64,000 nt of DNA from an uncultured Bacteroidota bacterium (lineage in GTDB: Bacteria; Bacteroidota; Bacteroidia; Bacteroidales; UBA932): contig CALGSW010000002.1 of NCBI GenBank assembly GCA_937901965.1, positions 124,001-188,000 on the forward strand, in the 5' to 3' direction. The position numbers and the translations under genes were made by a program. Shown piece by piece: positions 1-8,685 of this stretch; the first letter of the stretch is position 1; every line of letters starts with the position of its first letter. Under the pieces are notes generated by a model that was not told the DNA's origin, made no database searches, and saw only the letters and a program-made list of their open reading frames with translations.

Positions 1-54
1 ATTGCTTACGCCAAGCCAATTTTTAAGTAGATTTCAGCCTGTTTTGGAAAAAGT

Positions 55-79
55 GAGACCGGCTTTAAGGGCCGGTCTC
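55..79 (-). terminator. Rho-independent-like terminator after the DUF4783-like gene
   Basis: A 9-bp perfect stem (GAGACCGGC at 55-63, GCCGGTCTC at 71-79) closes a 7-nt loop. Read on the minus strand it is followed by AC and then TTTTT, so it fits a terminator for the minus-strand gene that ends at 111. No T run follows on the plus side. Confidence 0.6.
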
Positions 80-110
80 GGGTGAATTAACCAGGGTAAG
101 AGAAAAAGGG

Positions 111-503
111 TTATTCCCTTTCAATTCTCAGCTGCTGGATGAAATTGCCATCCTCCTGGGTTTTAACAAACAATGTTACCCTAAACTTTTCCCCTCCCGC
201 ATTGAGATTACCAATTGCGTATTTCATGGGTGCTTTGCCGCTGCGATAGGCAATGTTAAAATTCCTTGGAGTATAGTTCGTAAAGAACTCTTTCAGAATT
301 TGCCTTGCCTGTGCTTTACTGCAAACGTTTACGCTTCCCATTACATCCACTTCCAGGTTTTGTGCAAACCAGGCCGACAGCTTCTCTGAGTCTCCCGCCT
401 GCATATACTTTGCAATTGGGACAAAGACGTCCTGCTCCACCTTGTTTTGCGCCTGAAGTGTTGAAGCTAAAAGCATAAATAATGAAATAAGTAACGATCT
501 CAT
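111..503 (-). CDS. Small secreted protein, DUF4783-like
   Basis: A 130-residue protein. An N-terminal signal peptide (MRSLLISLFMLLASTLQAQ) sends it to the periplasm or beyond. The rest resembles the Bacteroidota DUF4783 family, small SnoaL/NTF2-like proteins of unknown function, with an early helix (VFVPIAKYMQAGD) and a C-terminal sheet region. I chose the ATG at 503 because AAGGAGAGAGAT lies just upstream and the signal peptide then starts properly; a longer frame to 542 only adds residues ahead of the signal. It stands alone, divergent from rlmH. No catalytic residues can be named. The family call is from memory of its look, so it is moderate. Confidence 0.6.
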   Translation of the reverse strand: MRSLLISLFMLLASTLQAQNKVEQDVFVPIAKYMQAGDSEKLSAWFAQNLEVDVMGSVNVCSKAQARQILKEFFTNYTPRNFNIAYRSGKAPMKYAIGNLNAGGEKFRVTLFVKTQEDGNFIQQLRIERE

Positions 504-561
504 ATCTCTCTCCTTGTTATCCGATAAGAAAGTGGTTTGCAAAAATCAAGCCATAAAGAAG

Positions 562-592
562 TTGTCCCGCACTTAAAATAATCTTATTTTTG
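562..592 (+). promoter_or_regulatory. Bacteroidota-type promoter abutting rlmH
   Basis: TTG at 562-564 and TATTTTTG at 585-592 match the -33 and -7 (TAnnTTTG) elements with a 20-nt spacer. The -7 box ends only 5 nt before the ATG at 598. Transcription would start at or next to the start codon, leaving no room for a leader or ribosome binding site. Confidence 0.6.
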
Positions 593-597
593 TAATG

Positions 598-1071
598 ATG
601 AAGATATCATTTCTGCTTACCGGCAAAACAGAAAGTGCCTCTTTAATGAAGGAGATGTCGGTCTATGAGGACCGTATAAAAAGGTATACTGTCTACTCAA
701 GGACGGAGATACCTGAACTAAAAAAAGTAGCCTCGCTCAGTAAGGAGGAGATTAAACAGAGAGAGGGAGAGGGTATATTAAAGTACATTAAACCTCAGGA
801 TCAGGTTGTTTTGCTTGATGTTGCGGGTAAAACACTATCTTCTGAAGAGTTTGCTGATTTTATTGAAAAAAGGGGAGTTTATGGAGCAAAAAGTCTCATC
901 TTTGTTGTAGGAGGAGCTTATGGATTTTCAGATGAGGTGTATGCCCGGGCAGACTACAAACTCTCTTTGTCTCCAATGACATTTTCACATCAGCTGGCAA
1001 GACTTTTGTTCCTTGAGCAATTATACAGAGCATTTACAATAATCAGGGGAGAACCCTACCATCACGGCTGA
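598..1071 (+). CDS. rlmH: 23S rRNA (pseudouridine-1915-N3)-methyltransferase RlmH
   Basis: A SPOUT-class methyltransferase that methylates pseudouridine 1915 in helix 69 of 23S rRNA on assembled ribosomes, using SAM. The 157-residue length matches the family. The knot motif FVVGGAYGFSDEV and the C-terminal signature LSLSPMTFSHQLAR to RGEPYHHG are intact. Two Met codons start the frame (595 and 598). I prefer 598, which gives the usual MKI start and sits one step beyond the promoter box. Its TGA overlaps the ATG of the next gene by one base (TGATG), so the large kinase behind it is translationally coupled to it. Confidence 0.93.
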   Translation: MKISFLLTGKTESASLMKEMSVYEDRIKRYTVYSRTEIPELKKVASLSKEEIKQREGEGILKYIKPQDQVVLLDVAGKTLSSEEFADFIEKRGVYGAKSLIFVVGGAYGFSDEVYARADYKLSLSPMTFSHQLARLLFLEQLYRAFTIIRGEPYHHG

Positions 1072-4000
1072 TGAACGAACTTGCAGAGAAGCTTCTTGCG
1101 TGGAGAACCACAATACTGTGGGTGCTGATGTCACTCATGGCTGTAATCTCATTCGTGGAGTTCTCTTCACCCAATTCACTGGACAGAGACGTAGAGAAGC
1201 TGGAGAAAACTATCCATAAAAGACAGACTGTTCTGGCCGAGTATTCAGCCAGAGCCCTTGAGGTACCGGACACAGTTTTTATTGACTTTCCGGAGCTCCC
1301 ATCAGACATGGTTATCTACAGGTATTGTTCTGATACGCTTCAATCATGGGTAAATCAACTTCCGGTATCAAATGACGACATAGACTTTTTTCCTTTTGGG
1401 TATACTCTAAACCATCTTACCAGCCGCGGAATATCAAACACTCCTCTTGCATACCTGGTTGCAAATGAGCAGTATGTCAGTTTAGGTTCTGCCTGGTATG
1501 TAGTAAGTACTTACACAAAAGGGAAGGTTACCGTAGTGGCAGCACTGCTCATACAGACAGATTATAACACGGAGAACTCAGTCCTTAAAAGTGAGATTAA
1601 TCCAAATCTCTCACTTAGCAAACTGTTGTCAATTGTTCCTGTTACACATGACGAATCTTATATAGTCAGAGGGGTTGAGGGTGATATCCTCTTCTCTGTC
1701 CTGAAAAATCTTCCGTCTGAGAGGGGAGATGAAGGTAATATGCTCAGGCTGTTCTCAATGCTCTTTGCAATTGCAGCACTTTTCAGTGACCTGGCAAGAA
1801 GGAAACGGATGAAACAGTTTTTTCTGGCATGGCTAGGGTTGACTGTTGTGCTAATCCTCTCACTCTATATGGCAGAGAGTACATCCGGAAATATGCTATT
1901 CTCGCCTTCATTGTATGCAGACTTTGGACTCTTTGGTTCAATGGCCGATATGATGATTTGCCACCTCTACATTTTTCTTGTTTTGCTGGCCCTATTCACA
2001 GTAAGGAAGAGTCTTGCACTCTCTTTCCTCAGAGGAGGCCCTGTCAGAAGGGGAGTGATAAAGACCATTATTGCAATAACTCCACTTTTACTGGTTCTCT
2101 ATATACACATAACACTAAGATCTCTTGCAATGAATTCAAGTATAGTACTTGAACTTTACAAGATAGATGAGATTACAATTTTTACGATACTTGCATATCT
2201 TCTGTATGCACTGCTTTTTATAGCATTACTCTTTTCGCTTCAGCTTCTGAGACCCCTCTTTAAGTTCAGGGGGGGATTTACATTCCTTAAGCCTAAAACG
2301 ATGCTCACCTTTATTTCACTTGTGTCATTGTATACACTTATTTCAGTGAGCACTTTTGGTTTTAAGAAGGAGTTTGAAAAAAACAGAGTACTTACAACCA
2401 AGATGTCTGTGGAGAGAGATCTTGACATTGAACTCCTGCTGAGAGGAGCTGAGAGGATGATAGAGACAGATCCGCTTCTTTCACTCTGGGTACAGGTTGA
2501 CCAGGGAGAAGAGATGATAAACAGTATTCTTACCGAACAGTATTTCTGGAGTATTCTGCAGAGGTATGATATAAAAATTACTGTCTGCAGAAGAGATGAC
2601 CCACTGCTTGTGGACAGTGAGTCTCAGCCACAGCCGTGCGGCCCTTTCTTTGACAGCGAGATTCTCAGGTATGGAATACCACTCTTTACTAACTCCCATT
2701 TCTTTTTTATGAATAACTATAATGGGAGAATCAGCTATCTGGGATATTTTGTTTATCCGGGATTTGGAGGGAATATAAATCTGTATATAGAGCTGGATTC
2801 AAAATTTATGAGAGCGAATGCCGGCTACACCGAACTCCTGTTAGACCATAAAAATGCAGGAACTCTCAATCTTAGTTCAAGCTATTCATTCGCAAAATAC
2901 CTCAACAACAGAATGATATCATACTCCGGCAGATATAACTATCCTACAATACTGGAGGATAATTACGAAACCGGGTACAAAGCAATAAGAGAGGATGGAT
3001 TCATCCACTTTGTAAATAAGATGTCTGGTGAAAATATTATTATGATAAGCAGGCCGGAGCGAAGCTTTTTCCCTTATTTAGTAACATTTTCATATATAAT
3101 GCTTTTCTACTCACTGATAGCATTCACCCTCATAAAAACAAGGCATAAGGGAATTTTCCCTAAAATGCCGAGGAACTCATTCCGGTGGAAAATTACAATT
3201 CTTATAATTGCATCACTTGTATTTGCCCTCTTTTTTATGGGGGCCGGTAGTATCTGGTTTTCGCTGAATTACTTTGAGGGGACAAACAGAATGCAGATGG
3301 AGGAGAAGATGCAATCCGTACAGTCAACACTCTCTTATTACAGCCGTCTTGCAAAGAGGTACAATGATCCTCAGTTTAACAATATTCGTCTCTTTGAGGC
3401 AATGAACAGGTTATCTGATAACACTCAAATAGATATAAATATATACAGGCCTGACGGTCTTTTGTTAAGGACCACTCAGCCCGAGATATATGATAACTAT
3501 ATTCTTGGCTCCAGAATGCATCCTGTAGCGTATAAGGAGATTGTCTACAATAAGAAAAAACAGTTTGTCAACAGTGAGAAAATTGCAAATCTGAATTACT
3601 ACTCTCTTTATGCTCCCCTCTTTAATGCAGACGGGAATATGATTGCAATAGCCAACATCCCGTATTTTTCAAGACAGTCAGAAGTAAGGACAGATGCATC
3701 CAGCATCATTGCCGCAATTATTAATATATATCTTTTGTTATTACTGGGTGCGGTATTTGGTGGCTTTGTCCTGTCCAATTCCCTCTCAAAGCCTCTGGCA
3801 GAGATTAGCAGAAAAATGCAACTGCTTGACATCTCTCAGCACCCAGAGCACATTGATTATACAAACAGGGATGAGCTGGGTATACTTGTTGCTGCATACA
3901 ATAAGATGGTAGATGATCTGGAGGCCAGCACAAACAGACTTGCACAGGGTGAGCGAGAGCAGGCATGGAGGGAGATGGCCAGACAGATAGCTCATGAGAT

Positions 4001-4643
4001 TAAAAATCCGCTTACACCTATGAGACTCAGCATTCAGCACCTGATCAGACTCAAACAACAGAATGTGGAGGGGTGGCAGGATAAGTTTGAAAATCTGGCC
4101 ACATCCCTGATTGAACAGATAGATATATTATCAGATGTTGCCAGTGAATTTTCAAGCTTCTCAAGATTCTACTCTGAAGAGGTGACTACTGTAGATTTGA
4201 ATAAACTGATAAGAGAGCAGATACTTCTTTTCAACACAAGAGACGATATAACAATCAAATTCAGAAGCGAAATTAAGGAGGCTATGGTCTCAGTAAGAAA
4301 GATGCAGATTACAAGAGTTTTTGTTAATCTGCTCTCTAATGCAATTCAAGCTATTGAACCACAGAGAGGCGGCAACGTGGTTGTGACACTTGTAAGGGTT
4401 GATGATCAATATGTGGCATCTGTTGAAGATGATGGCCCGGGAGTGCCTGATAATCTAACTCACAGGCTCTTCAAGCCTAACTTTACAACAAAGAGCAGTG
4501 GTACCGGACTTGGCCTTGCAATTTGCAAAAGTATACTTGACCAAAGCCGCGGAGCAATCTCATATTTAAGATCCTCCGAGCTTGGCGGGGCTAATTTCAC
4601 AGTGAAAATCCCGGTTACTTCTGCCTCAGAAAAATCTGTATAG
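1071..4643 (+). CDS. Large multi-pass NtrY-like sensor histidine kinase
   Basis: A 1190-residue inner-membrane sensor kinase. One membrane segment lies near residues 12-32, a group of several near 215-430, and more near 680-740 and 880-905. Extracytoplasmic sensing regions (about 40-210, 440-680 and a Cache-like part at about 745-880) lie between them. A HAMP domain (about 900-953) leads to a dimerisation helix with the phospho-accepting His 975 in AHEIKNPLTPMRLSIQHL, which is the NtrY-type H-box. The ATPase domain has NLLSNAIQAI (N box), EDDGPGVP (G1) and GTGLGL (G2). No response regulator lies beside it, so its partner is unknown. Its 3' end overlaps the convergent der gene by 29 bp. Coupling to rlmH is through TGATG. 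Confidence 0.85.
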   Translation: MNELAEKLLAWRTTILWVLMSLMAVISFVEFSSPNSLDRDVEKLEKTIHKRQTVLAEYSARALEVPDTVFIDFPELPSDMVIYRYCSDTLQSWVNQLPVSNDDIDFFPFGYTLNHLTSRGISNTPLAYLVANEQYVSLGSAWYVVSTYTKGKVTVVAALLIQTDYNTENSVLKSEINPNLSLSKLLSIVPVTHDESYIVRGVEGDILFSVLKNLPSERGDEGNMLRLFSMLFAIAALFSDLARRKRMKQFFLAWLGLTVVLILSLYMAESTSGNMLFSPSLYADFGLFGSMADMMICHLYIFLVLLALFTVRKSLALSFLRGGPVRRGVIKTIIAITPLLLVLYIHITLRSLAMNSSIVLELYKIDEITIFTILAYLLYALLFIALLFSLQLLRPLFKFRGGFTFLKPKTMLTFISLVSLYTLISVSTFGFKKEFEKNRVLTTKMSVERDLDIELLLRGAERMIETDPLLSLWVQVDQGEEMINSILTEQYFWSILQRYDIKITVCRRDDPLLVDSESQPQPCGPFFDSEILRYGIPLFTNSHFFFMNNYNGRISYLGYFVYPGFGGNINLYIELDSKFMRANAGYTELLLDHKNAGTLNLSSSYSFAKYLNNRMISYSGRYNYPTILEDNYETGYKAIREDGFIHFVNKMSGENIIMISRPERSFFPYLVTFSYIMLFYSLIAFTLIKTRHKGIFPKMPRNSFRWKITILIIASLVFALFFMGAGSIWFSLNYFEGTNRMQMEEKMQSVQSTLSYYSRLAKRYNDPQFNNIRLFEAMNRLSDNTQIDINIYRPDGLLLRTTQPEIYDNYILGSRMHPVAYKEIVYNKKKQFVNSEKIANLNYYSLYAPLFNADGNMIAIANIPYFSRQSEVRTDASSIIAAIINIYLLLLLGAVFGGFVLSNSLSKPLAEISRKMQLLDISQHPEHIDYTNRDELGILVAAYNKMVDDLEASTNRLAQGEREQAWREMARQIAHEIKNPLTPMRLSIQHLIRLKQQNVEGWQDKFENLATSLIEQIDILSDVASEFSSFSRFYSEEVTTVDLNKLIREQILLFNTRDDITIKFRSEIKEAMVSVRKMQITRVFVNLLSNAIQAIEPQRGGNVVVTLVRVDDQYVASVEDDGPGVPDNLTHRLFKPNFTTKSSGTGLGLAICKSILDQSRGAISYLRSSELGGANFTVKIPVTSASEKSV

Positions 4644-5925
4644 GCACACCATTAAAATCAAAATGTTTACGAAGCTTGTTCTCCAGAAATCTTTTATAAT
4701 CCTCTCTGACATACTGTGGAAGATTACAGAAGAATGCGAATGAAGGAGCCGGAGTAGGTAGCTGAGTTATATATTTTATTTTAATATATTTACCTTTAAT
4801 TGCAGGCGGAGGGAAGTTCGCAATCTCCTCAAGCATAACCTCGTTTAGCTTAGAAGTGGATATCTTCTTTGAACGATTTGCGTATACTCTTGCAGCAGCG
4901 TCCAGAACATCAAGAATCCGCTGTTTGTTTATAACTGAGGTGAAAATAATGGGTAAGTCAATGAAAGGGGCAGTCTTTTGCTGAATATCCCTGATAAAAT
5001 CCTTCATTGTATTTGAGCTTTTACCTTCAATTGTATCCCATTTGTTTACAACCAGAACGCAGCCCTTTTTATTCTTAATAATCAGATTGAAAATATTCAT
5101 ATCCTGACCCTCAACACCTGTAGAGGCATCAATCATAAGAATACATACATCAGCAGATTCAATCGCCCTTATTGAGCGCATCACAGAATAAAATTCAAGA
5201 TCCTCTTTAACCTTGGTCTTCCGCCTCAATCCGGCAGTGTCAACCAGCATAAACTCGTGGCCGAATTTATTATAATATGTGGAAATTGAGTCTCTGGTAG
5301 TTCCCGCTACAGGAGTGACAATATTCCTCTCCTCACCCAGCAGGGCGTTTGTAAGAGAGGATTTACCCACATTAGGCCTTCCAACAATTGCAATATGAGG
5401 TATCTCTTTCTCTTCAGCTTTATTCTCCTCTTCAGGCGGCAGCATCTCAAGCACCCTGTCAAGCAGATCTCCGGTGCCACTTCCACTTGCCGATGAGATG
5501 CAGAATGGTTCTCCTAGTCCAAATGCGTTGAAAATATGTGAATCAAACATCTTGTCCCCGGTATCAACTTTGTTTGCAACCAGTATAACAGGTTTCTTGC
5601 CACGTCTTAGGATATCGGCAATAACCTCGTCATAATCAGTAATTCCAGTTCCAACATCACAAAGGAAGAGAACAAGGTCACTCTCCTCTATTGCCATCAA
5701 TACCTGTTTACGTATCTCTGTCTCAAACACATCGTCTGAATTAAGGGCATATCCACCCGTGTCAATCACGGAGAACTCTCTGCCGGTCCATTCGCACTTA
5801 CCATAATGACGATCGCGGGTAACACCTGCAATTTCATCCACTATGGCCTTTCTCATTCCGACAAGCCGGTTAAAGAGTGTTGATTTGCCCACATTCGGGC
5901 GTCCTACAATGGCTACTATACTCAT
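4615..5925 (-). CDS. der: Ribosome-assembly GTPase Der (EngA)
   Basis: An essential GTPase with two tandem GTP-binding domains, needed for late 50S subunit assembly. Both P-loops are present (GRPNVGKST near residue 8 and GRPNVGKSS near residue 180), with DTGGYA and DTAGLRRK switch II motifs and NKVD and NKWD specificity motifs. The C-terminal KH-like domain follows. The start is the ATG at 5925 (MSIVAIVGRPNVGKS), giving 436 residues; the frame extends upstream but the additional residues do not fit the family. Its 3' end overlaps the histidine kinase gene by 29 bp in convergent orientation. It follows a small Cys-tailed membrane protein gene by 8 nt. Confidence 0.96.
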   Translation of the reverse strand: MSIVAIVGRPNVGKSTLFNRLVGMRKAIVDEIAGVTRDRHYGKCEWTGREFSVIDTGGYALNSDDVFETEIRKQVLMAIEESDLVLFLCDVGTGITDYDEVIADILRRGKKPVILVANKVDTGDKMFDSHIFNAFGLGEPFCISSASGSGTGDLLDRVLEMLPPEEENKAEEKEIPHIAIVGRPNVGKSSLTNALLGEERNIVTPVAGTTRDSISTYYNKFGHEFMLVDTAGLRRKTKVKEDLEFYSVMRSIRAIESADVCILMIDASTGVEGQDMNIFNLIIKNKKGCVLVVNKWDTIEGKSSNTMKDFIRDIQQKTAPFIDLPIIFTSVINKQRILDVLDAAARVYANRSKKISTSKLNEVMLEEIANFPPPAIKGKYIKIKYITQLPTPAPSFAFFCNLPQYVREDYKRFLENKLRKHFDFNGVPIQIFLRQK

Positions 5926-5933
5926 TTTAATCT

Positions 5934-6200
5934 TTATTGACACCCTCCGGTACCGCAGGAGCAACCTCCGCAACCATCCGAAACAGGGTCATATTTAATA
6001 TTTAATTTCTTTCCCATGTTATTCTTGTGCCATAGGATTCTCTCCTCTGATTTTGCACACATGAGACCCTTTTTGCGCAATTCCTTGTTTGCCCCAATCT
6101 CAGATTCAGGAAATTTTCCGTTCTTTCTGAATATTACATTGAAAGAGAGAAGGAAAACAGCCAGTGCTACCATTAATAGTGAAAAAAGTATTACTGTCAT
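5934..6200 (-). CDS. Small membrane protein with Cys/Gly-rich tail
   Basis: An 88-residue protein of unknown function. An N-terminal membrane segment (MTVILFSLLMVALAVFLL) is followed by a basic soluble part and a tail CGGCSCGTGGC with four cysteines, which suggests a metal or iron-sulfur site, or a maturation role. The tail resembles small Cys-tailed proteins near electron-transport maturation genes, but I cannot name a family. A TTG at 6207-6209 would give a start overlapping the nadE stop; I prefer the ATG at 6200. It lies between nadE (5 nt gap) and der (8 nt gap), so it is surely co-transcribed with them. Confidence 0.7.
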   Translation of the reverse strand: MTVILFSLLMVALAVFLLSFNVIFRKNGKFPESEIGANKELRKKGLMCAKSEERILWHKNNMGKKLNIKYDPVSDGCGGCSCGTGGCQ

Positions 6201-6205
6201 CTTAA

Positions 6206-7051
6206 TCAATCAATTTTATAATATATACACTTATTTGCAGGCAGAAGAGGTGAGTCCCCTACCTGTATCATGGGAGGAAGCTGATGAGCCTTGAATGAAG
6301 ATGTTTTCATAAGATGAACGATTCTGTTTACCAAACTAACATCACACCCCTCCTCAATCATGTCTGTGGCACTTCGTCTCTCTTCAATCAGAGAATGCAG
6401 TACCGGATCAAGAACAGAGTACTCAGGAAGAGTATCACTATCCTTCTGGTTTATGCTTAACTCTGCTGACGGCTCTTTCACAAGGATAGATTCAGGAATG
6501 AACCTGGTCTCTCTGTTCATATACCTGGCTACAGAATAAACCTGTAGTTTATATAAGTCTGCAAGAACCATCAAAGCCCCTGTAAGATCACCGTATAAAG
6601 TTCCATATCCCATTGCCACCTCGCTTTTGTTAGACGTGTTAAGCAAAAGAGATCCGTACTGATTTGTCCAGGCCATTAGGGCAGTACCTCTGATTCTTGC
6701 CTGAATATTCTCTACAACAAGCCTGTTTGGCTCCTCTTCAAAAAGATCTTTTAGCTCAGATCTGAATTTTTCAAATATCCCTTCAATAGGGAGAGTGCCA
6801 TACGATATGCCCAGATTTTCAGCCAGTTCAACAGCGTCAGTAACAGAGTGAAGTGTTGAAAAAGGAGATGGCATCAGTAAACCATGGACATTCTCTTTAC
6901 CCAGTGCCTCAACAGCAAGTGCAGCTACCAACGCAGAGTCTATTCCTCCCGAGATACCAAGTACAGCGCGCTCTCTGCCCGCCTCTCTGAAGAATCTCTT
7001 TAAAGAGTAAACAATCCTGTCATGTAAAGGTTGAGGGTCAAGATTTATCAT
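6206..7051 (-). CDS. nadE: NAD(+) synthase (ammonia-type)
   Basis: Catalyses the last step of NAD synthesis: deamido-NAD plus ATP and ammonia give NAD. The 281 residues match the short, ammonia-dependent form without a glutaminase domain. The PP-loop SGGIDSALVAAL (about residues 34-45) binds ATP, and LLNTSNKSEVAMGYGTLYGD carries the substrate-binding and family signature. The gene starts 2 nt after the prs stop codon. PRPP made by Prs feeds nicotinate ribotide formation, so the neighbours share a pathway. Confidence 0.94.
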   Translation of the reverse strand: MINLDPQPLHDRIVYSLKRFFREAGRERAVLGISGGIDSALVAALAVEALGKENVHGLLMPSPFSTLHSVTDAVELAENLGISYGTLPIEGIFEKFRSELKDLFEEEPNRLVVENIQARIRGTALMAWTNQYGSLLLNTSNKSEVAMGYGTLYGDLTGALMVLADLYKLQVYSVARYMNRETRFIPESILVKEPSAELSINQKDSDTLPEYSVLDPVLHSLIEERRSATDMIEEGCDVSLVNRIVHLMKTSSFKAHQLPPMIQVGDSPLLPANKCIYYKID

Positions 7052-7053
7052 AT

Positions 7054-8004
7054 TTAAAAAATAAAGCTTGTACTTATTGATTTGTAATTATATACCTTGT
7101 CAATAACATCAGCAAAAATATCGGCAACAGAGAGGACTCTGATTTTTGATGTATCCTGATCAGGATTCAACACGAGTGGAATAGTATCTGAAATGATAAC
7201 CTCCTTTAATGCACTTGCTGCAATCCTTTCGTACGCAGGACCGGATAGTACGGCATGTGTGGCCAGAGCCCTTACACTTAATGCCCCTTTTTCCATGAGC
7301 ATATCGGCAGCCTTTGTAATGGTTCCCGCTGTATCAATCATGTCATCAATTATAATGATATTTTTCCCCTCAACATCTCCAATCGCAGTCATGGACCCAA
7401 CAACATTTGCCTTCTCTCTTGACTTATGGCATATAATCAGCGGACAGCCAAGAATTCTGGAGTAGGCATTAGCCCTCTTAGCTCCACCCATATCAGGCGC
7501 GGCAATAGACATGTTATCAAGTTTCAGATCCCTGAGATACGGAAGGAATATTGAACTGGCATAGATATGATCCACAGGTATATCAAAAAATCCCTGAATC
7601 TGGTCTGCATGGAGATCTGCAGTCATTACTCTGTCACAACCGGCAGCCTCTAACAGATTTGCAACCATTTTTGCCCCTATGGGCACTCTCGGTCTGTCTT
7701 TTCTGTCCTGTCTGGCCCATCCGAAATATGGCATTACAGCAATTACCTTATATGCAGATGCTCTCTTTGCGGCATCTATCATTAACAGCAACTCAAAAAT
7801 GTTATCTACAGGAGGTATTGTGCTTTGAACAACAAATACTGTTGCCCCTCTTACACTCTCTTCAAGCGCCGGCTGGAACTCTCCGTCGCTGAATACTGTT
7901 ACCGATGACCTTCCCATTTCAAGCCCCAGTGAACTGGCAATCTTCTCTGCTAGATATCTTGAGCTTCTGCAGGAGAAAATTTTAATCTGATGTTGATGAT
8001 CCAT
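7054..8004 (-). CDS. prs: Ribose-phosphate pyrophosphokinase
   Basis: Makes PRPP from ribose 5-phosphate and ATP, feeding purine, pyrimidine, histidine and NAD synthesis. The 316 residues fit class I enzymes. The ATP-binding region YFGWARQDRKDRPR is present. The PRPP-binding loop IIIIDDMIDTAGTI is intact, as is TADLHADQIQGFF. It lies 10 nt downstream of engB and 2 nt upstream of nadE on the minus strand, in a housekeeping operon. Confidence 0.96.
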   Translation of the reverse strand: MDHQHQIKIFSCRSSRYLAEKIASSLGLEMGRSSVTVFSDGEFQPALEESVRGATVFVVQSTIPPVDNIFELLLMIDAAKRASAYKVIAVMPYFGWARQDRKDRPRVPIGAKMVANLLEAAGCDRVMTADLHADQIQGFFDIPVDHIYASSIFLPYLRDLKLDNMSIAAPDMGGAKRANAYSRILGCPLIICHKSREKANVVGSMTAIGDVEGKNIIIIDDMIDTAGTITKAADMLMEKGALSVRALATHAVLSGPAYERIAASALKEVIISDTIPLVLNPDQDTSKIRVLSVADIFADVIDKVYNYKSISTSFIF

Positions 8005-8014
8005 TATTAATTTG

Positions 8015-8611
8015 TTATTTTTTGGCTAATATTGATTCAATGAATGAGAGTATCTCCTCTCTGCCCAAGCCTGTCTCAGCTGACGAGACAAAAATTTCAG
8101 GAAGCTCCTCCCAGTACTCATACAGTTGTGTTGAGTTTTCATCCACTCTGTTCTGGCGTGCTACAATGCCAAGTTTATCTGCTTTTGTGTAAATTATTGC
8201 AAAAGGTACCTCAGCCTCCCCCAGCTCGGCCAGAAATTTAAGGTCTATAGGCTGAAGCGGGTGACGAATGTCAAGCAATACAAACAGAAGCTGGAGCTGC
8301 TCCGATTCGTTTATGTAGTTTGTTATAATTTCACTTAAACCCTTGCGGTCTTTCTTTGATACCTTTGCGTAGCCGTAACCTGGCAAATCTACAAGATACC
8401 ATGAGTCATTTATGAGGAAGTGGTTTACAAGCTGGGTTTTTCCGGGCGTGGATGATGTGTGGGCAAGTTTGCCCTGTTTGCATAAAGCGTTAATAAGGGA
8501 TGATTTACCTACATTGGACCTGCCAATGAATGCAAACTCTGGCAACCTGAGGGAGGGCTTTTCACTTACTCTCCCGGAGCTGCCGGAAAATACCGCCTTG
8601 CTAATCTTCAT
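8015..8611 (-). CDS. engB: Ribosome biogenesis GTP-binding protein EngB (YsxC/YihA)
   Basis: A small 198-residue circularly unpermuted GTPase required for 50S subunit assembly. The P-loop GRSNVGKSSLINAL, switch motif STPGKTQLVNHF, G3 VDLPGYGYAKV and G4 YTKADK are all visible, as is the C-terminal SSAETG G5 motif. It is the first gene of the minus-strand operon engB-prs-nadE-orf-der and is divergent from xseA across a 74-nt gap. Confidence 0.96.
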   Translation of the reverse strand: MKISKAVFSGSSGRVSEKPSLRLPEFAFIGRSNVGKSSLINALCKQGKLAHTSSTPGKTQLVNHFLINDSWYLVDLPGYGYAKVSKKDRKGLSEIITNYINESEQLQLLFVLLDIRHPLQPIDLKFLAELGEAEVPFAIIYTKADKLGIVARQNRVDENSTQLYEYWEELPEIFVSSAETGLGREEILSFIESILAKK

Positions 8612-8648
8612 ACTCTGGAATTATGCCGCAAAGGTACAATTTTATACT

Positions 8649-8656
8649 TATATTTG
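8649..8656 (+). promoter_or_regulatory. -7 box for xseA and the glycogen run
   Basis: TATATTTG fits TAnnTTTG and lies 29 nt ahead of the xseA ATG. No clear TTG -33 element was seen 19-21 nt upstream, so the promoter may be weak or activator-dependent. Confidence 0.4.
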
Positions 8657-8685
8657 TATGGTGACCAATAAAAAATCCAACAGGT

